Below, piece after piece: positions 32,031-42,203 of a stretch of DNA of 64,000 nucleotides. The stretch is taken from positions 1,116,001 through 1,180,000 of the forward strand of contig CADCXA010000055.1 of NCBI GenBank assembly GCA_902806565.1, given 5' to 3'. How positions within the stretch are numbered: the first letter of the stretch is position 1; each line of letters begins with the position of its first letter. A program made the translations under genes and the position numbers. A model generated the notes under the pieces. The model searched no databases. It saw only the letters and a list, made by a program, of their open reading frames with translations, and was not told the DNA's origin. Source of the DNA: Hypoxylon rubiginosum (Eukaryota; Ascomycota; Sordariomycetes; Xylariales; Hypoxylaceae).

Positions 32031-32852
32031 CTATTCGTACCAGCTACAAATACCGTCCGGCGGCGTGTAAACCGTATACGAAGCCTCGTCATTGTTGAGC
32101 TCGACGTAGAAGCCAAGATTGAGTGCATCCGTCTGTATCTTCATCCAGTCCTCGCCGTCAGCACCCTCGGCCGTCGCCGCATCCTCCCAGCCCCGGACTA
32201 TGTTGACGTAGGGACGCCCGTCGCCCGTAGCGATGCTGCGCAGCGCCGCCTCGTCGACCTGGATGAAGAACGTGTACCGCGACCCGCGACCGTACTTCTC
32301 CTCGTCGACGTTCCAACCCGGATTCTCGGCGCGGGCCCAGACCCTGAACCTGCGCTTCAGCTTCTCGCGCGAGGCGCCGTCGAGGTTCTCCCGGTCCTCG
32401 ACGAAGACCCAGTCCATCTTGTCGGCAATGTCGGGCGCGTCCGACGTCGCAACGCGCTGTCGCGCCGTCTCCTCCGTGACGGACTTGACGCTCTCCCAGG
32501 CGGTGTCGAACTCGGGCTTGTAGCAGCTCCGATAGACGACCCAGCCCCATTTTGAGTCCCCTGCGTTGTTGAGCAGCCACTGAATCTTGCGCTCGGAGGA
32601 AAGGTCTTCCCATTCCATGCCGATTGAGGCCGTCGGCTGTTCGGGGCCGGAATTGTTTGGCAGCGACAACATGAAGGGTTGATTGAAACGAGCTTGGGTG
32701 ATAAATCCTCCATGGCGGCGTGCAATGGGACGTGTATAAATCTGCGAGTTTAGATGGATCCGCTTGCCAATATTGCCGATCGACCGCGATGTTTTACTTC
32801 TTCTCATGAGACGCAGTGCAAGATTGCTAATGACGGATTGCGCGCTGGCCAT
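32031..32852 (-). CDS. uncharacterised fungal protein (WGWVVYR type)
   Basis: A single exon encodes 273 aa from MASAQSVISNLALRLMRRSK; an in-frame ATG at 32924 would add 24 residues, and the ATG at 32672 (MLSLPNNS) would shorten it to about 213. The core WEDLSSERKIQWLLNNAG, then SKWGWVVYRSCYKPEFDTAW, KMDWVFVEDRENLDGASREK and SRYTFFIQVDEAALRSI, resembles a widespread Pezizomycotina family of unknown function with a W-G-x-V-x-Y-R motif. The N-terminal ~80 residues are basic and acid-free, and could be a presequence or a mis-called leader. The C-terminal part ends in a short acidic, Tyr-containing tail. No catalytic signature is visible. Gene reality is fairly good; function is unknown. Confidence 0.65.
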   Translation of the reverse strand: MASAQSVISNLALRLMRRSKTSRSIGNIGKRIHLNSQIYTRPIARRHGGFITQARFNQPFMLSLPNNSGPEQPTASIGMEWEDLSSERKIQWLLNNAGDSKWGWVVYRSCYKPEFDTAWESVKSVTEETARQRVATSDAPDIADKMDWVFVEDRENLDGASREKLKRRFRVWARAENPGWNVDEEKYGRGSRYTFFIQVDEAALRSIATGDGRPYVNIVRGWEDAATAEGADGEDWMKIQTDALNLGFYVELNNDEASYTVYTPPDGICSWYE

Positions 32853-33242
32853 GTGGAAAGTGAAGGAAACCAACCGATGAAGATACAAGATGAGATGAGA
32901 AAGCAGGTGGTGTGAGGAATGCAAGGAAGCTTTTCAGCAAACATGCCTAGACCAATCAGATGCGAGTCGTGCAACCGCGTAATGCCACCACCTGTGGGCC
33001 TTGTTTTGTATATAAGGTATGTATATTTATACTCTGCTAATGGACTATATGAGTGTTAACCTAGGGAGTGTTCATTTTATTGATTGTCAGCATTATTAAA
33101 AATAAAACACACCGTGATTAGGAGGGAAAAGAGGAGGATGGACGGGCCACTGCCCGGGAGCCGTGTTAAAACGGTCTTTTTGTGGAGAAACGGAAGGACC
33201 GGCTAAAAACGGAGTACGGAGCGGCGGGATGCGCCTAGGCGG
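32853..33242. other. intergenic, no gene seen
   Basis: Promoter-side sequence of the uncharacterised gene; AT-rich near 33060-33115. Nothing recognisable. Confidence 0.5.
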
Positions 33243-34231
33243 TCAGGGACGGCAAAAATCGGGGGTGGCCGGGTGGTGAGTCAGCACACGCTTGCAGTCT
33301 CGAATGGTTTGGTCCTCGTTGAAAGCCTCCCCGTTCTGCGCCGCCTTGGCTCGTCGAACAGCTTCCCACGTAAAGCCGTTCGCGTCGATACCAACTCTTC
33401 CGGCATGTTCCATGACACCATCAACCCACTTCTCGCAGGCTTCTAAATGTGCATCGTCTCCCGTCCTGAGCAGTAGTACCGATTGCTGGGAAGCGACCCA
33501 ATCTCGTATTTTCTCCCTATACGCGAGTGTCCCTTGAACCTCCCGAGGCGTTAATGCAAGGCGATATATTTCAAGCTCTTGGTATTGCATCACTTAGTTA
33601 CCCACGACAATGACGATTGCTCGAAACAGATGTGCCATGTCCCTGCCTCTGTCTTTATAAGTTCTCAGATTCGTAGGCTGCGACGGCTTCGGATTCCTAG
33701 GCTGTGATCGCATCCGACCGGAGCGACGCGTCGATAGGCTTGGTTTTGGGAGCTCCCGTTGGCCAAGGCCGATAGAGACAGCATCATAAAGGCTGCGGTG
33801 GAACTCCCGTAGGTTCTGCATGTCCCTGGGCTTACTACCCTTTAAGCCAATGGACTTAGCAAACCTCTGGGAGCCTAGAAAGGGCGGCCGGCCGCTATGC
33901 CAGTGGAACCATTTTCTCCAAATGTACCGGCCCAGCCTTCGAGTCTCAAACCCACGTTGCTCATATAAGAAAGCGTCGTTAAACCAATCGAGAAGATGCC
34001 GTATGTTATACGTTCATAAAACAGAGTAGCCAGCTGAGACCGTACCAGGCCCACCATGTCTTCGGAAAGGGGCTCAATTGTTGATGATTGGGCGTAGCGC
34101 TGGTTGTAAAAACCACTATCGCGTTTGTGTTTTGTAAGAGAGTCGAACGTCTCCTCTGCGTCGCCGGACCAGGATTCCTCCGGGTATGCCGACCAGGCAG
34201 CGAAAATATGGCGGTGCAGAAAAGGGACCAT
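33243..34231 (-). pseudogene. uncharacterised gene, probably broken (frameshift plus stop)
   Basis: Three coding-like blocks on the minus strand look like one gene. The 5' block starts at 34231 (MVPFLHRHIFAAW, then SLTKHKRDSGFYNQRY). Near 33985 the coding signal moves to another frame (FLYEQRGFETRRLGRYIWRK), with no YAG acceptor in the right place to bridge the shift. The middle block runs to an in-frame TAA at 33594-33596. The last block, in the same frame, starts at MQYQELEIYRLALTPREVQG and ends at 33243. An intron with a GAG acceptor, or one removing most of the middle block, would also join parts of it. I cannot name a family. Either it is a decayed gene or the intron structure is unusual; transcript data would decide. 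Confidence 0.45.
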
Positions 34232-34906
34232 GACGACTGAATTAAAAACCAACGGGCATCTTATTATATTTCTATGCTCTGGAGCAGAGGAGGGAGCTCG
34301 TACGATTAACAAATGATGAACGGACTTTTGTTATGTGTACAATGCACGTGAGGTGTGAGAGAGAATGAGGAGCAACTCGGGAAATTGTTAGGGGAGTTTG
34401 AGAGGGAATTTAAAGGTTTATTGGGAGGGTTTCCAAGGTTATGAGTCTGAGCTTGGTAAATCGAGTAGTCCGCCGCATTTTATTTTCAAGTTTGAAGCTT
34501 GATATTCCATGCCACATATATGACGTACATTTCTTAATGGTATAAATAGCTGGGGATACCGCCGTCCCGCTTCTTTTAAGGAGACAGAACATTAAAGCCG
34601 CTCTTCTGCGGTCTTCATTCAGCAGAATTTTATCACGGGGATAGCAGTTACAGCAACATCATGAAGGATGACAAGGAGGATATTATCCCTTGTGATTGCA
34701 GTTTTGCAGGCCAAATAGGTACTCGTATTCCACCAACCATTCCAACTTAGGCCTATCCTAATGGTATTATTAGTGCAAGAAGAGACTGGGAAGTACTTGA
34801 TAAACACGCCCTCCAACTCTATCAACGGTATTATACTACCACATGTCGTTCTCCCACGTCAAAGCTTGTGGCTGCTGCACCATCCTGACCAGAGCGTACA
34901 AATCCT
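34232..34906. other. intergenic, no gene seen
   Basis: AT-rich sequence. A 68-codon minus-strand frame at 34619-34825 follows directly after the Cys-rich fragment but shows no link to it that I can support. Confidence 0.5.
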
Positions 34907-35245
34907 TCAGCACTGTACAGATACAGCCGCAAACAGCACCGAGAAGCACTTATCTCCAGTTATATGCATGCTGGAACCCCCGCAGTTAGAGCCGCTCCAA
35001 GTATACGTAGCGCAGTTGCTACAGGTAGATATTTCTCCGGTCAGCTATCCGTGTTTGACTTTGCAATGACCGCCGACGACGACCGACAGTACTTACGTCT
35101 CAGTGACTGAGATAGAACCCTTAGCGCCATTAACAGCGTGGCAGGAATAGCCCTTAGATGACAAACAGTGCGTGTAGCCATGTGCGTGGAAATCTGGGGA
35201 CTGGGCTATACTTTTTAAAGGGGTAGCATCAGTATGTGGTCCGCT
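34907..35245 (-). CDS. small Cys-rich protein, 3' part of a gene (start not found)
   Basis: Two minus-strand exons, 35245-35097 and 35018-34907, join in phase 2 across a 78-nt intron with a strong GTAAGT donor, a CTGAC branch-like site and a TAG acceptor. The product is about 86 residues with six cysteines, including HGYTHCLSSKGYSC, ETNCATYTWSGSNCGGSS, HITGDKCFS and a C-terminal Cys. Such proteins are usually secreted, but no start codon or signal peptide is found upstream: an in-frame TGA lies at 35246. Either a 5' exon was missed or the gene is truncated. No named family is recognised. The good intron argues that this was recently a functional gene. Confidence 0.4.
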
Positions 35246-36128
35246 TCAGTATGATCAGCCAATCAGATCACAAGGAGCATCCTATTTTGGTATTAATTTC
35301 GAAGCTGAAAGATCGCCTATGCAACTTTCGCGGTCGTGTCAAAAGGCCAGTCAGCGGGATACAGCGTAGAATATCTTCGGGGAACTAATAAAATGTGCAA
35401 ATTAAGCCATTTGTGCAATTCTACTATAGCTCCCTACGTAGGTATTCCGTCAGCTCCCCTGTAGTAGAATCATGTCAAGGTACTTACTTACCTACCCAGC
35501 CTCTTACTTGTCAGCGTGTCCATCATGAAGCGATCTGTTGCCCTTTATTGGACTCACTGCTCGGCTGTAAAGGTTCCCGGCCCTTCTCGCAAGCCACCTA
35601 CGTTAATACTACGCGCCTTCTGTGATAATTTCTATTGCCCGATGTGGGAGGTGAACTTGGAGCGGACTCGTGTATCGTACCTCTAACAGTCTAGACCATG
35701 CATTCATACCGACACTTTGCGGTGGTAGCCTCGGTTTTAGAGTTGGTGAGGCTTTTGTGTAACGGAGTATTGCCTTTTGGAGAAGGAATCCTAGGACTTA
35801 ATGACGACCACAGAACCTGTCTGTATTGGCACGTATGCTTTCGATAAGAGGTTGCAGAGGCGTATAGGACCCCTGGACCCCTTTAGGACTCAAGGATTTA
35901 GGAATCAATTAATCTATCTATTAAGCTCTACTTACTATCTCCCTGGCTGTTGATATGATTTTTCTTTTCACTCCGGAGCCCCTATTGACAAGATCAGATC
36001 CATAGCCAATGTTGATGTTGTTGTTTGAATCGTGGTTTGTTGCTATTGGTATCGAATTGGCGGGAAGAAGGAGGGTTTGGTTAGAGCAGATTGTAGAGGA
36101 GAGGGCAGTATGACGGTAGGGTTCCGTT
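35246..36128. other. intergenic, no gene seen
   Basis: No supported gene. Short open frames at 35395-35625 (+) and 35921-36205 (-) have no recognisable content. Confidence 0.5.
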
Positions 36129-37260
36129 CTATTTAGAAAGAATGAAACACATGTAGAAAGATAGGCTTTGCGTCTGCTGAGCTCCCTTCGATGATCGGCC
36201 AGCATTCGAGCAACGATCTGCCCTAATTGGCTGCCTATAAGAGATTTGAAGCCCGTCTTGTACTTGGTATATTCCAGTCGTATATTGTAACCATCTAAAC
36301 GGGCGATCCTGTCCGTTAGGGGGTTGCGAGGACTTTTCTCGGTATTTTATCATCGTAGTACAATCATGTAGAGATTTCTCCATCTCTAGGATCTCAATGT
36401 GCTGCGACCAATATTCCGAATCGTAGGCAGACCTCTACCATCTACCGAAACAACTTAGACAGACCGTCGAAAACGCACCCATGATCCGTCAAAGTCGTAG
36501 CATAGCTCGAGTTCGACTCACTATCGCAAGTGGGTATGTAAAGGCACTGCTGACTGGTTCGTACGTTCTAACAGCGGCGGCGGCGTGCTAGGCCTATCTC
36601 GTAAAGAGGAGCCGGGTCTATTATTCTGGGAGGAGCCGGGTCTGCCCTGCGGAGAGAAGTTCTGCCTACCCCGTGGATGAAGCCTTGCCCACCCCGTGGA
36701 TGAAAGCCCTGCCCACCCTGTGGATGAAAGCCTTGCCCACATTGCGGCGGAGGGAAGCCTTGCCCACCTTGCGGCGGGAGGTTTTGCCTACCCTGTGGAT
36801 GGAACCTTCGCCTATTCATTATCGATATAAGTGATGAAAGTTGTTAGAGGGGTGTATCTGCGCCAACGCTGATTTGCTCTTGATGGACTGCTCCTTGTTG
36901 GCGCATCCTCGTGTACTCTCTGTGACGGCAGTCAGTCATGTGGCGGAAGGTTGGCGAAACTGATAGATGCAAGGAGGGCGGTTGGGTGGTGCATACCGGG
37001 GTAGAACTAGCCCTGACAGAGGCAGAGGCAGAGGGAAACCATTGATCAATGGTGCAGCCACGCGACAAGCCTTGATCTTGTCCAATCTAATCTTGTCCGA
37101 GACCCATATGCTCTCGTCTTTCGTAATGTTCATGTCCTCGACCATAGGGCTTGGAGATGGTTTACCTAGAAGTTACCGATGTGCTTCTAGGCGGCGGAGT
37201 ATCGAGATTTGCAGTTGCGTTTAGGGGGCTATGGGATCTTGCTGGTATGTCAAGCCTGTT
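36129..37260 (-). pseudogene. repeat-bearing relic of an uncharacterised gene
   Basis: Several minus-strand blocks look coding but do not connect. From ~37200 come ISILRRLEAHR, a TAA, then MVEDMNITKDESIWVSDKIR. A further block reads MTDCRHREYTRMRQQG. Then comes a Gly/Pro/Gln/Phe-rich repeat (PPQGGQGFPPPQCGQGFHP, 36568-36819), and then a block at 36129-36383 (PFRWLQYTTGIYQVQDG). Frame changes occur at each junction and no convincing intron joins them. The Gly/Pro repeat is encoded by ~27-nt tandem units. This could be a pseudogene or a multi-exon gene with poorly visible introns. No family is recognised. Confidence 0.3.
36655..36805. repeat. ~27-nt tandem repeat
   Basis: About five degenerate units of roughly 27 nt share the pattern GCCTTGCCCACCCYGTGGATGAAA or the variant GCCTTGCCCACCTTGCGGCGG. 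Read on the minus strand they encode GGQGFHPQ / GGQGFPPP repeats. Confidence 0.7.
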
Positions 37261-38505
37261 GTTGGATGTATGACATGTTTGAAAATTATCGACAAGTTAC
37301 CTAGGTAGTCTTGGACCAAGTTCAGAGGTCTATAGGTCAATAACATATGAATAGAGAGGATCATTTCAATTCTCAAAGGAATGGAGCTCCGAAATACAGG
37401 AGAAAATGTTTGTATGTTGAGGTTGATGGTTGTAGGATAGAATTTGTTAGAAGTTGTAAAATGGAAGATAATCTAGAATGTAAGAGTTGTAGAGGACGTG
37501 TTAGATAATGCTCGCTTGCTCATGGTTGCTTGTTAAAAATCCGGATTGCAGATTACTTATGTGCGAGGTGATTACTGATGCGAAAGGCGCGAACTAGGAG
37601 GATAGGCATGGTTAAGTAGGTGTAAGGTTGTTACTGTGGAATTCTGTTGGGTCGGGACTTCGGTCTCGATGGTTGTTAGTATGGTAATAACTGCCTCAAG
37701 TGAGTAGGACTTGACTGTCTTAGTTGCATACGTGTAGGTATATTCGTTTTACGTAAGGTGGAAAATAGCAAGAACAACTGGAAGGTAAACTTTGAGTTCA
37801 GCCAACTTAGTCTATTGCTGTTTCTATTTGTTAGGCACTTAGAAGGTAAGTTGCCAATAAGGCGTACTACGGAAAAGAAATCAACCTAACATGTAGAGAG
37901 GTAAGACCTGGAGCAAGTTATCTACCTCTTACAAGCTGACTATACATTTTATTAATAAATTATACGGTCTACTGTTAAGAAACATGGTTTATTTGGTTGC
38001 TAATAGGAAGGAAAGCTGTAAGATGACCACATATCCGAATGAGTTGTAGTTGGCGACTTTGCGGCTGGTAGAAGATCTGCGCCACGTCTGTATCGTCTAA
38101 GCGAGATAAGGCTTAGTGTCCGTGGCTGGTACGAGATGACGACAGCGCTCTGTGATGATTGGACCAGACCCTTGTGCGCCCATTAGGAAAGCTACCCAGC
38201 TTTAGGAAAGAGAAGAAAAAGAAGGTAGAGAGCTCCAGCCTCCTGACGCAAAAATCCACGACAAATCATCCGTCCATACATATCGTACGCAGCATCACCC
38301 ATTCACACGACGCTCCCCTTTTAAAAATAATAATACGTCTGCCTGGAGGGAAACGAATTTCTAGCCAACTTTTAGGCTGCGATATTGACATTTCTTCTTT
38401 ATTTTCTACAGTTCGCATCTCGCAGTTCAGTTATCCGGTGCTTCGTGATCCGTCAAGCAAATCGAATTGAATTCGTCGCGTAAAACCCGACCAGGAATCG
38501 CAAAG
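37261..38505. other. AT-rich intergenic, no gene seen
   Basis: AT-rich sequence with a TTACCTAGGTAG palindrome at 37298. The last 300 bases should hold the promoter and leader of the TVP15-like gene. Confidence 0.5.
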
Positions 38506-39175
38506 ATGGACTTCTCCGACTCATTGTACGCATTGAATAGCCCCCTGATCCTGCCCTGTCTTGCTGCCTTTGTAGCAAACAACAGGATCGCATCCCGATG
38601 GATAAGAAATTGGAAGCGCTAACATAAACCCCCTTTTAACCGCAGCCGAATCGTCAACCTCGCCGTGGGTGTGATCATGATGCTGGGCGGCATATCGCAG
38701 TTCTTTGCCAACTTCGGCTTGTACGTCATCTACCTATATTCATCCCCTACCTAACCGCGCAACCAAAGCCCCGTGTTGCTTGAGTACCGCGCTCCCCCCT
38801 TGCCGTGCGACCCCCTACTAGATAGAAGTCCCCCGTTCGCTAACGTCCTCCTCTCCTTTTCCCTCTAAATACAGCCAGTCCATCATCGTCGGCGCCTACG
38901 TCCTCCTCTTCGGCCTCGCCACGGCCCTCCTCGAGTTCCAGATCCCGCCGCAGGTCGCGCGGTACGCCTCCTTCATGTTCTCCTTCGTCGGCCGCGGCAT
39001 CTTCTACGTCTTCATCGGCTCCATCCTCCTCAACGACGGCTGGCTCCGCATCGTCGCGGGAGCCGCCGTCGGCCTCGTCGGCCTCGCCTACGTCGTCCTC
39101 GAGTTCGTCCCCTCCGTCGAGCCCCCCGCCAACATGCGCGAGGCCGACCAGGGCTGGGGCGCCGAGCAGGTTTAG
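38506..39175 (+). CDS. Golgi membrane protein, TVP15 / COPI-associated family
   Basis: Three exons (38506-38525, 38646-38720, 38875-39175) join in phase 2 each time and give about 131 aa. The short protein consists of four membrane helices: IVNLAVGVIMMLGGISQFF, SIIVGAYVLLFGLATALLEF, a segment around FMFSFVGRGIFYVFIGSILL, and RIVAGAAVGLVGLAYVVLEF. The order, and the GAYVLLFGLATALLEFQ and FVGRGIFYVFIG motifs, match the COPI-associated protein family that includes yeast Tvp15, found in late-Golgi vesicles. Its biochemical role is not established even in yeast. The C-terminal tail is short and acidic. Third-codon positions in exon 3 are strongly C-rich, so codon bias suggests good expression. The first exon is only 20 nt. 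Confidence 0.85.
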
Positions 39176-40411
39176 GTAGGGAGCAGCTAGGGAGGGAGGA
39201 GGAGGAGGAAGAGGAAGAGGAAGAGGCCGGGTAGATCTACCTATCTACCTGGAGATATAAACGACCTCTCTGGGGTTTTTTTTTGTGGGGGGAGGGAGAG
39301 AGTACTCCCGGACCCGAACCCGAACCCGAACCTGAACACGACTAGATACGAACCCGGACACTAGGTTTTAAGTTCCGAAAAGCCATGTCCGTCTGCCCAC
39401 ACAGCCGGGTGCCGTGGAGGGTAGTAATTTTTCCTATCTTGGCTCGCAAGGAGAGGTGGACTAGCAGGTGACGAGGACTGTGTAGCAAGGAACGAGAGCT
39501 CACATTTTGTCGGTACTAGGGGAGAGAAGAGTGAAGAGTTTATAAAAGGTTCTATTTTAATTCATTTGCCAAGTAAAACTGTACTGGGAAAGGGGATCCG
39601 GGAGTAGTGATGGTGGTATTGGACTGACTTGACTGACTTTGTACATGTACGAATAAGGAAGAACAAGAAGCGTGGAAACAGGTGTGGGTTCTCTATCGTG
39701 CAAGTAAAGTTGCTATGTTATAACCAAGATGTGATAATAGGAGATGGTTTAGAGTGATAGAATACCGAACTTGAGAAACGAGGTATCCCCCTGAAGCTCC
39801 TGAATATTCATGTAAGACTTCGTGAACGGCATTCGTTTATATCTGTTAGATATCATAGTAAGCAGAGTTGTGCAAAATCTTCAATTTTTCAAAATCAAAG
39901 GCTGGTATTAGATAGGATATGTTATATTCCATCAACTTGCTGACTAGCTCCTTTTAAAGCCAGAAGAACTAGATGCCGCTATATTCCGATCCCTTGATTT
40001 GCAGTCATGCCGTCCATTTTCTCGACCTTTTCCCACAACTCTGTATAATCCACACGCGGAACTCCTTGTGACATTTCATTTTTTTGCGGCATCGCTTATG
40101 CCATGGAAAAAAGATTCTGATCCCGATGTAACGCAATACACACACAACACCATCGCTCCCCAGTCCTTATCTATTTTTCGAGCTCGTCAACGCCGAGCAC
40201 ATACGCTATGCAGTTAAAAAAAATTAAAAAAAAGGAAGCAAGACCACTATTGAAGGAAGCAATAGAAAACCCTCCAGGTCCTTTAGTACGCCCCCCTGTT
40301 ACATTTTCATTATTTTCCCGTAGACTAACCCCAGTCATAATTCTTCGTGAAAAGGAGAAGGGACATAAGTATAGATAAATAGACAATAGTAAAGAGTAGA
40401 GAGTAGTATCT
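39176..40411. other. intergenic between convergent genes
   Basis: Contains a purine run (GGAGGAGGAAGAGG) at 39190-39225 and a short GAACCC hexamer array at 39311-39332. No gene is supported. Confidence 0.6.
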
Positions 40412-42203
40412 CTACCTTTGCAGCGCGGCCATTTCACGTTCTTTGGCGGCCAGCATTTGGCGCATACGTTCCGTTTCCTGCTGGAGCGCTGCTATTCGGT
40501 CGGCTTTCGATCTCTCATCTTCGGCCGTACTTTCCCGGGATTGAATGGCCGGAAGAGCGTTGGACGCGATGGATTGTAGACTGGGACTTGGCGGCGAAGT
40601 GAGCGTAGTTGCTGGAGACCGAAGGCGTAAAGATTCGACCGTGGCGTCGGATTGGGAGAAGTGGAGGCTCGCCTCAGATGCCGGGTTAAGAAGAGACTTG
40701 ATCGAAGACAGCCTCTTTGAATGATCGTATGACAATTCGCTAGGTGCGTACTCTGACTCAGCTCCTGAAAAAGATCGCTTTCGGGAGGGCGAGAGAAACG
40801 AAGCGGGAGATAGTGATGACTGACGATCACTTAGTGCCGAGATGGACGTTAGCGGCGCCAAGCGATTGTCGTCGATGAGGGAATTCCGAATATCGATAGG
40901 TTGCGGAGCGTTAGTATTATGGTATGCCATGAGGTCGGACGACGACATCGGGGTTGATCCTGGGTTCGATCGGATCGGGTTGGGGAGTAGCGTAAGAGGG
41001 TGCTCGGTCTTTCGTCGTAACCCGAGATTGATGGACCCATCCTCATTAACGGAGCCGCGCTCCAATTCGGACTCGGCATATTGACTCTGCTGTTCAATTG
41101 AATCGATCGCCATTGCGTCCTCAGCTACACCCTCTCCTTGACTTGCTGGTATTACACGCTTCCTCCTCTTAATCACTGACTTCTTCATAGTTACCGGTCG
41201 GTGTACTCCGTGAAGTTTGTAGTACAACCCTACAACAATTAGCAGGCATCTCGCAGTGGATTTCAACTCTGCACGTACCGCATGCGTTACATATAGTATG
41301 TCCAGATTCATCGCGACGCCACAAAGGAGTTATCGTAGTACCACAGTTCTGGCAGGCAATGACCACGGTCGTGTTGTCCTGAGCCGACGCCTGCTGCGCA
41401 TTTACGTCAATTGGTGCTGGTCCATCATCGACGGGAGCTCCGCTTCCATTGCTAGATGCCCGGCTTTGGTTCTGGAGTTGAGCACTCTTTGCTACCCGGT
41501 TGTTGTACGCGGGACAACCACTACATCCTTCCGCGCCGCCGGTACCGTTGCACCGTCCCCCGCCAGGACACGACCCGTTAGGCATCTGATCCGCAGCCAC
41601 ATAGGTGGCTCCTGGAATGTTCGCTGATCCGGGCTGAGAACATGGGCCAGGGGCTGTCTTCTCGGGTGTTCTTTTCGTGGCAGTAGAGACCGTCGACGGC
41701 GGCCGCTTGAGATTCGTCGGGCGCGACGAGTTTCGCGCCTTCAGATATAGCCCGCAAGCGTTGCAGATGGTAGCACCTTGAGGCGAACGTCTCCACAACG
41801 GCGTTCTCGTAGTGCCGCAGTTGCTGGGATGGAGTTAGGACTTATTCGGATACTTACTTGGAAGGCAGTGTACTTACGTGCATACCTGGCCGCTCTGATT
41901 AGACGTCGAATTCGATCTCGTGGATGCCCAATTCTCTTGATGTACCGAATCGAATGGAGAAGGGCTCTTGGAATGGATACGCTCGGACCCATGTATAGAC
42001 GGACTAGGTGCGTCCGAGAAATCACTCTGGCTTTGGGCTGCCGGACTTCTCGAACCAACCGAGGAGGAATTTTGGACGGACATTGTCTCAGACGGTTGCG
42101 TTCCCTCTCTGGAAACGACAGGGCGTGCAGGTAGTGCAGTTCTCACCGAGTTTGGGTCCGACCTGGCAAGTTTCGCATATGGATACGGACTGATTTCCAT
42201 CAT
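40412..42203 (-). CDS. sre: siderophore biosynthesis repressor, two-finger GATA factor
   Basis: Three minus-strand exons (42203-41878, 41823-41279, 41229-40412) encode about 562 aa. This is the SRE/SreA/Urbs1 family, which represses siderophore synthesis and iron uptake genes when iron is sufficient. Two GATA fingers of type C-x2-C-x17-C-x2-C are visible: [18 protein letters not shown] at ~107 and [18 protein letters not shown] at ~266. Between them lies the family's Cys-rich iron-sensing block ([20 protein letters not shown], ~185-205). Both fingers are split by introns at conserved positions: intron 1 falls inside the first Cys pair, and intron 2 after the last Cys of finger 2. The C-terminal half is Ser-rich, with a Leu/Glu coiled coil at the very end ([20 protein letters not shown]). 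No siderophore synthase is next to it. Confidence 0.95.

Noticed and set aside
39311..39332. GAACCC hexamer array resembling telomere-like repeats
   Set aside because: The unit differs from TTAGGG and there are only about four copies, so it is simple-sequence DNA.
40412..42203. Possible siderophore gene cluster around SRE
   Set aside because: Neighbours are a TVP15-like protein and dynein; no NRPS, ornithine monooxygenase or transporter is present.
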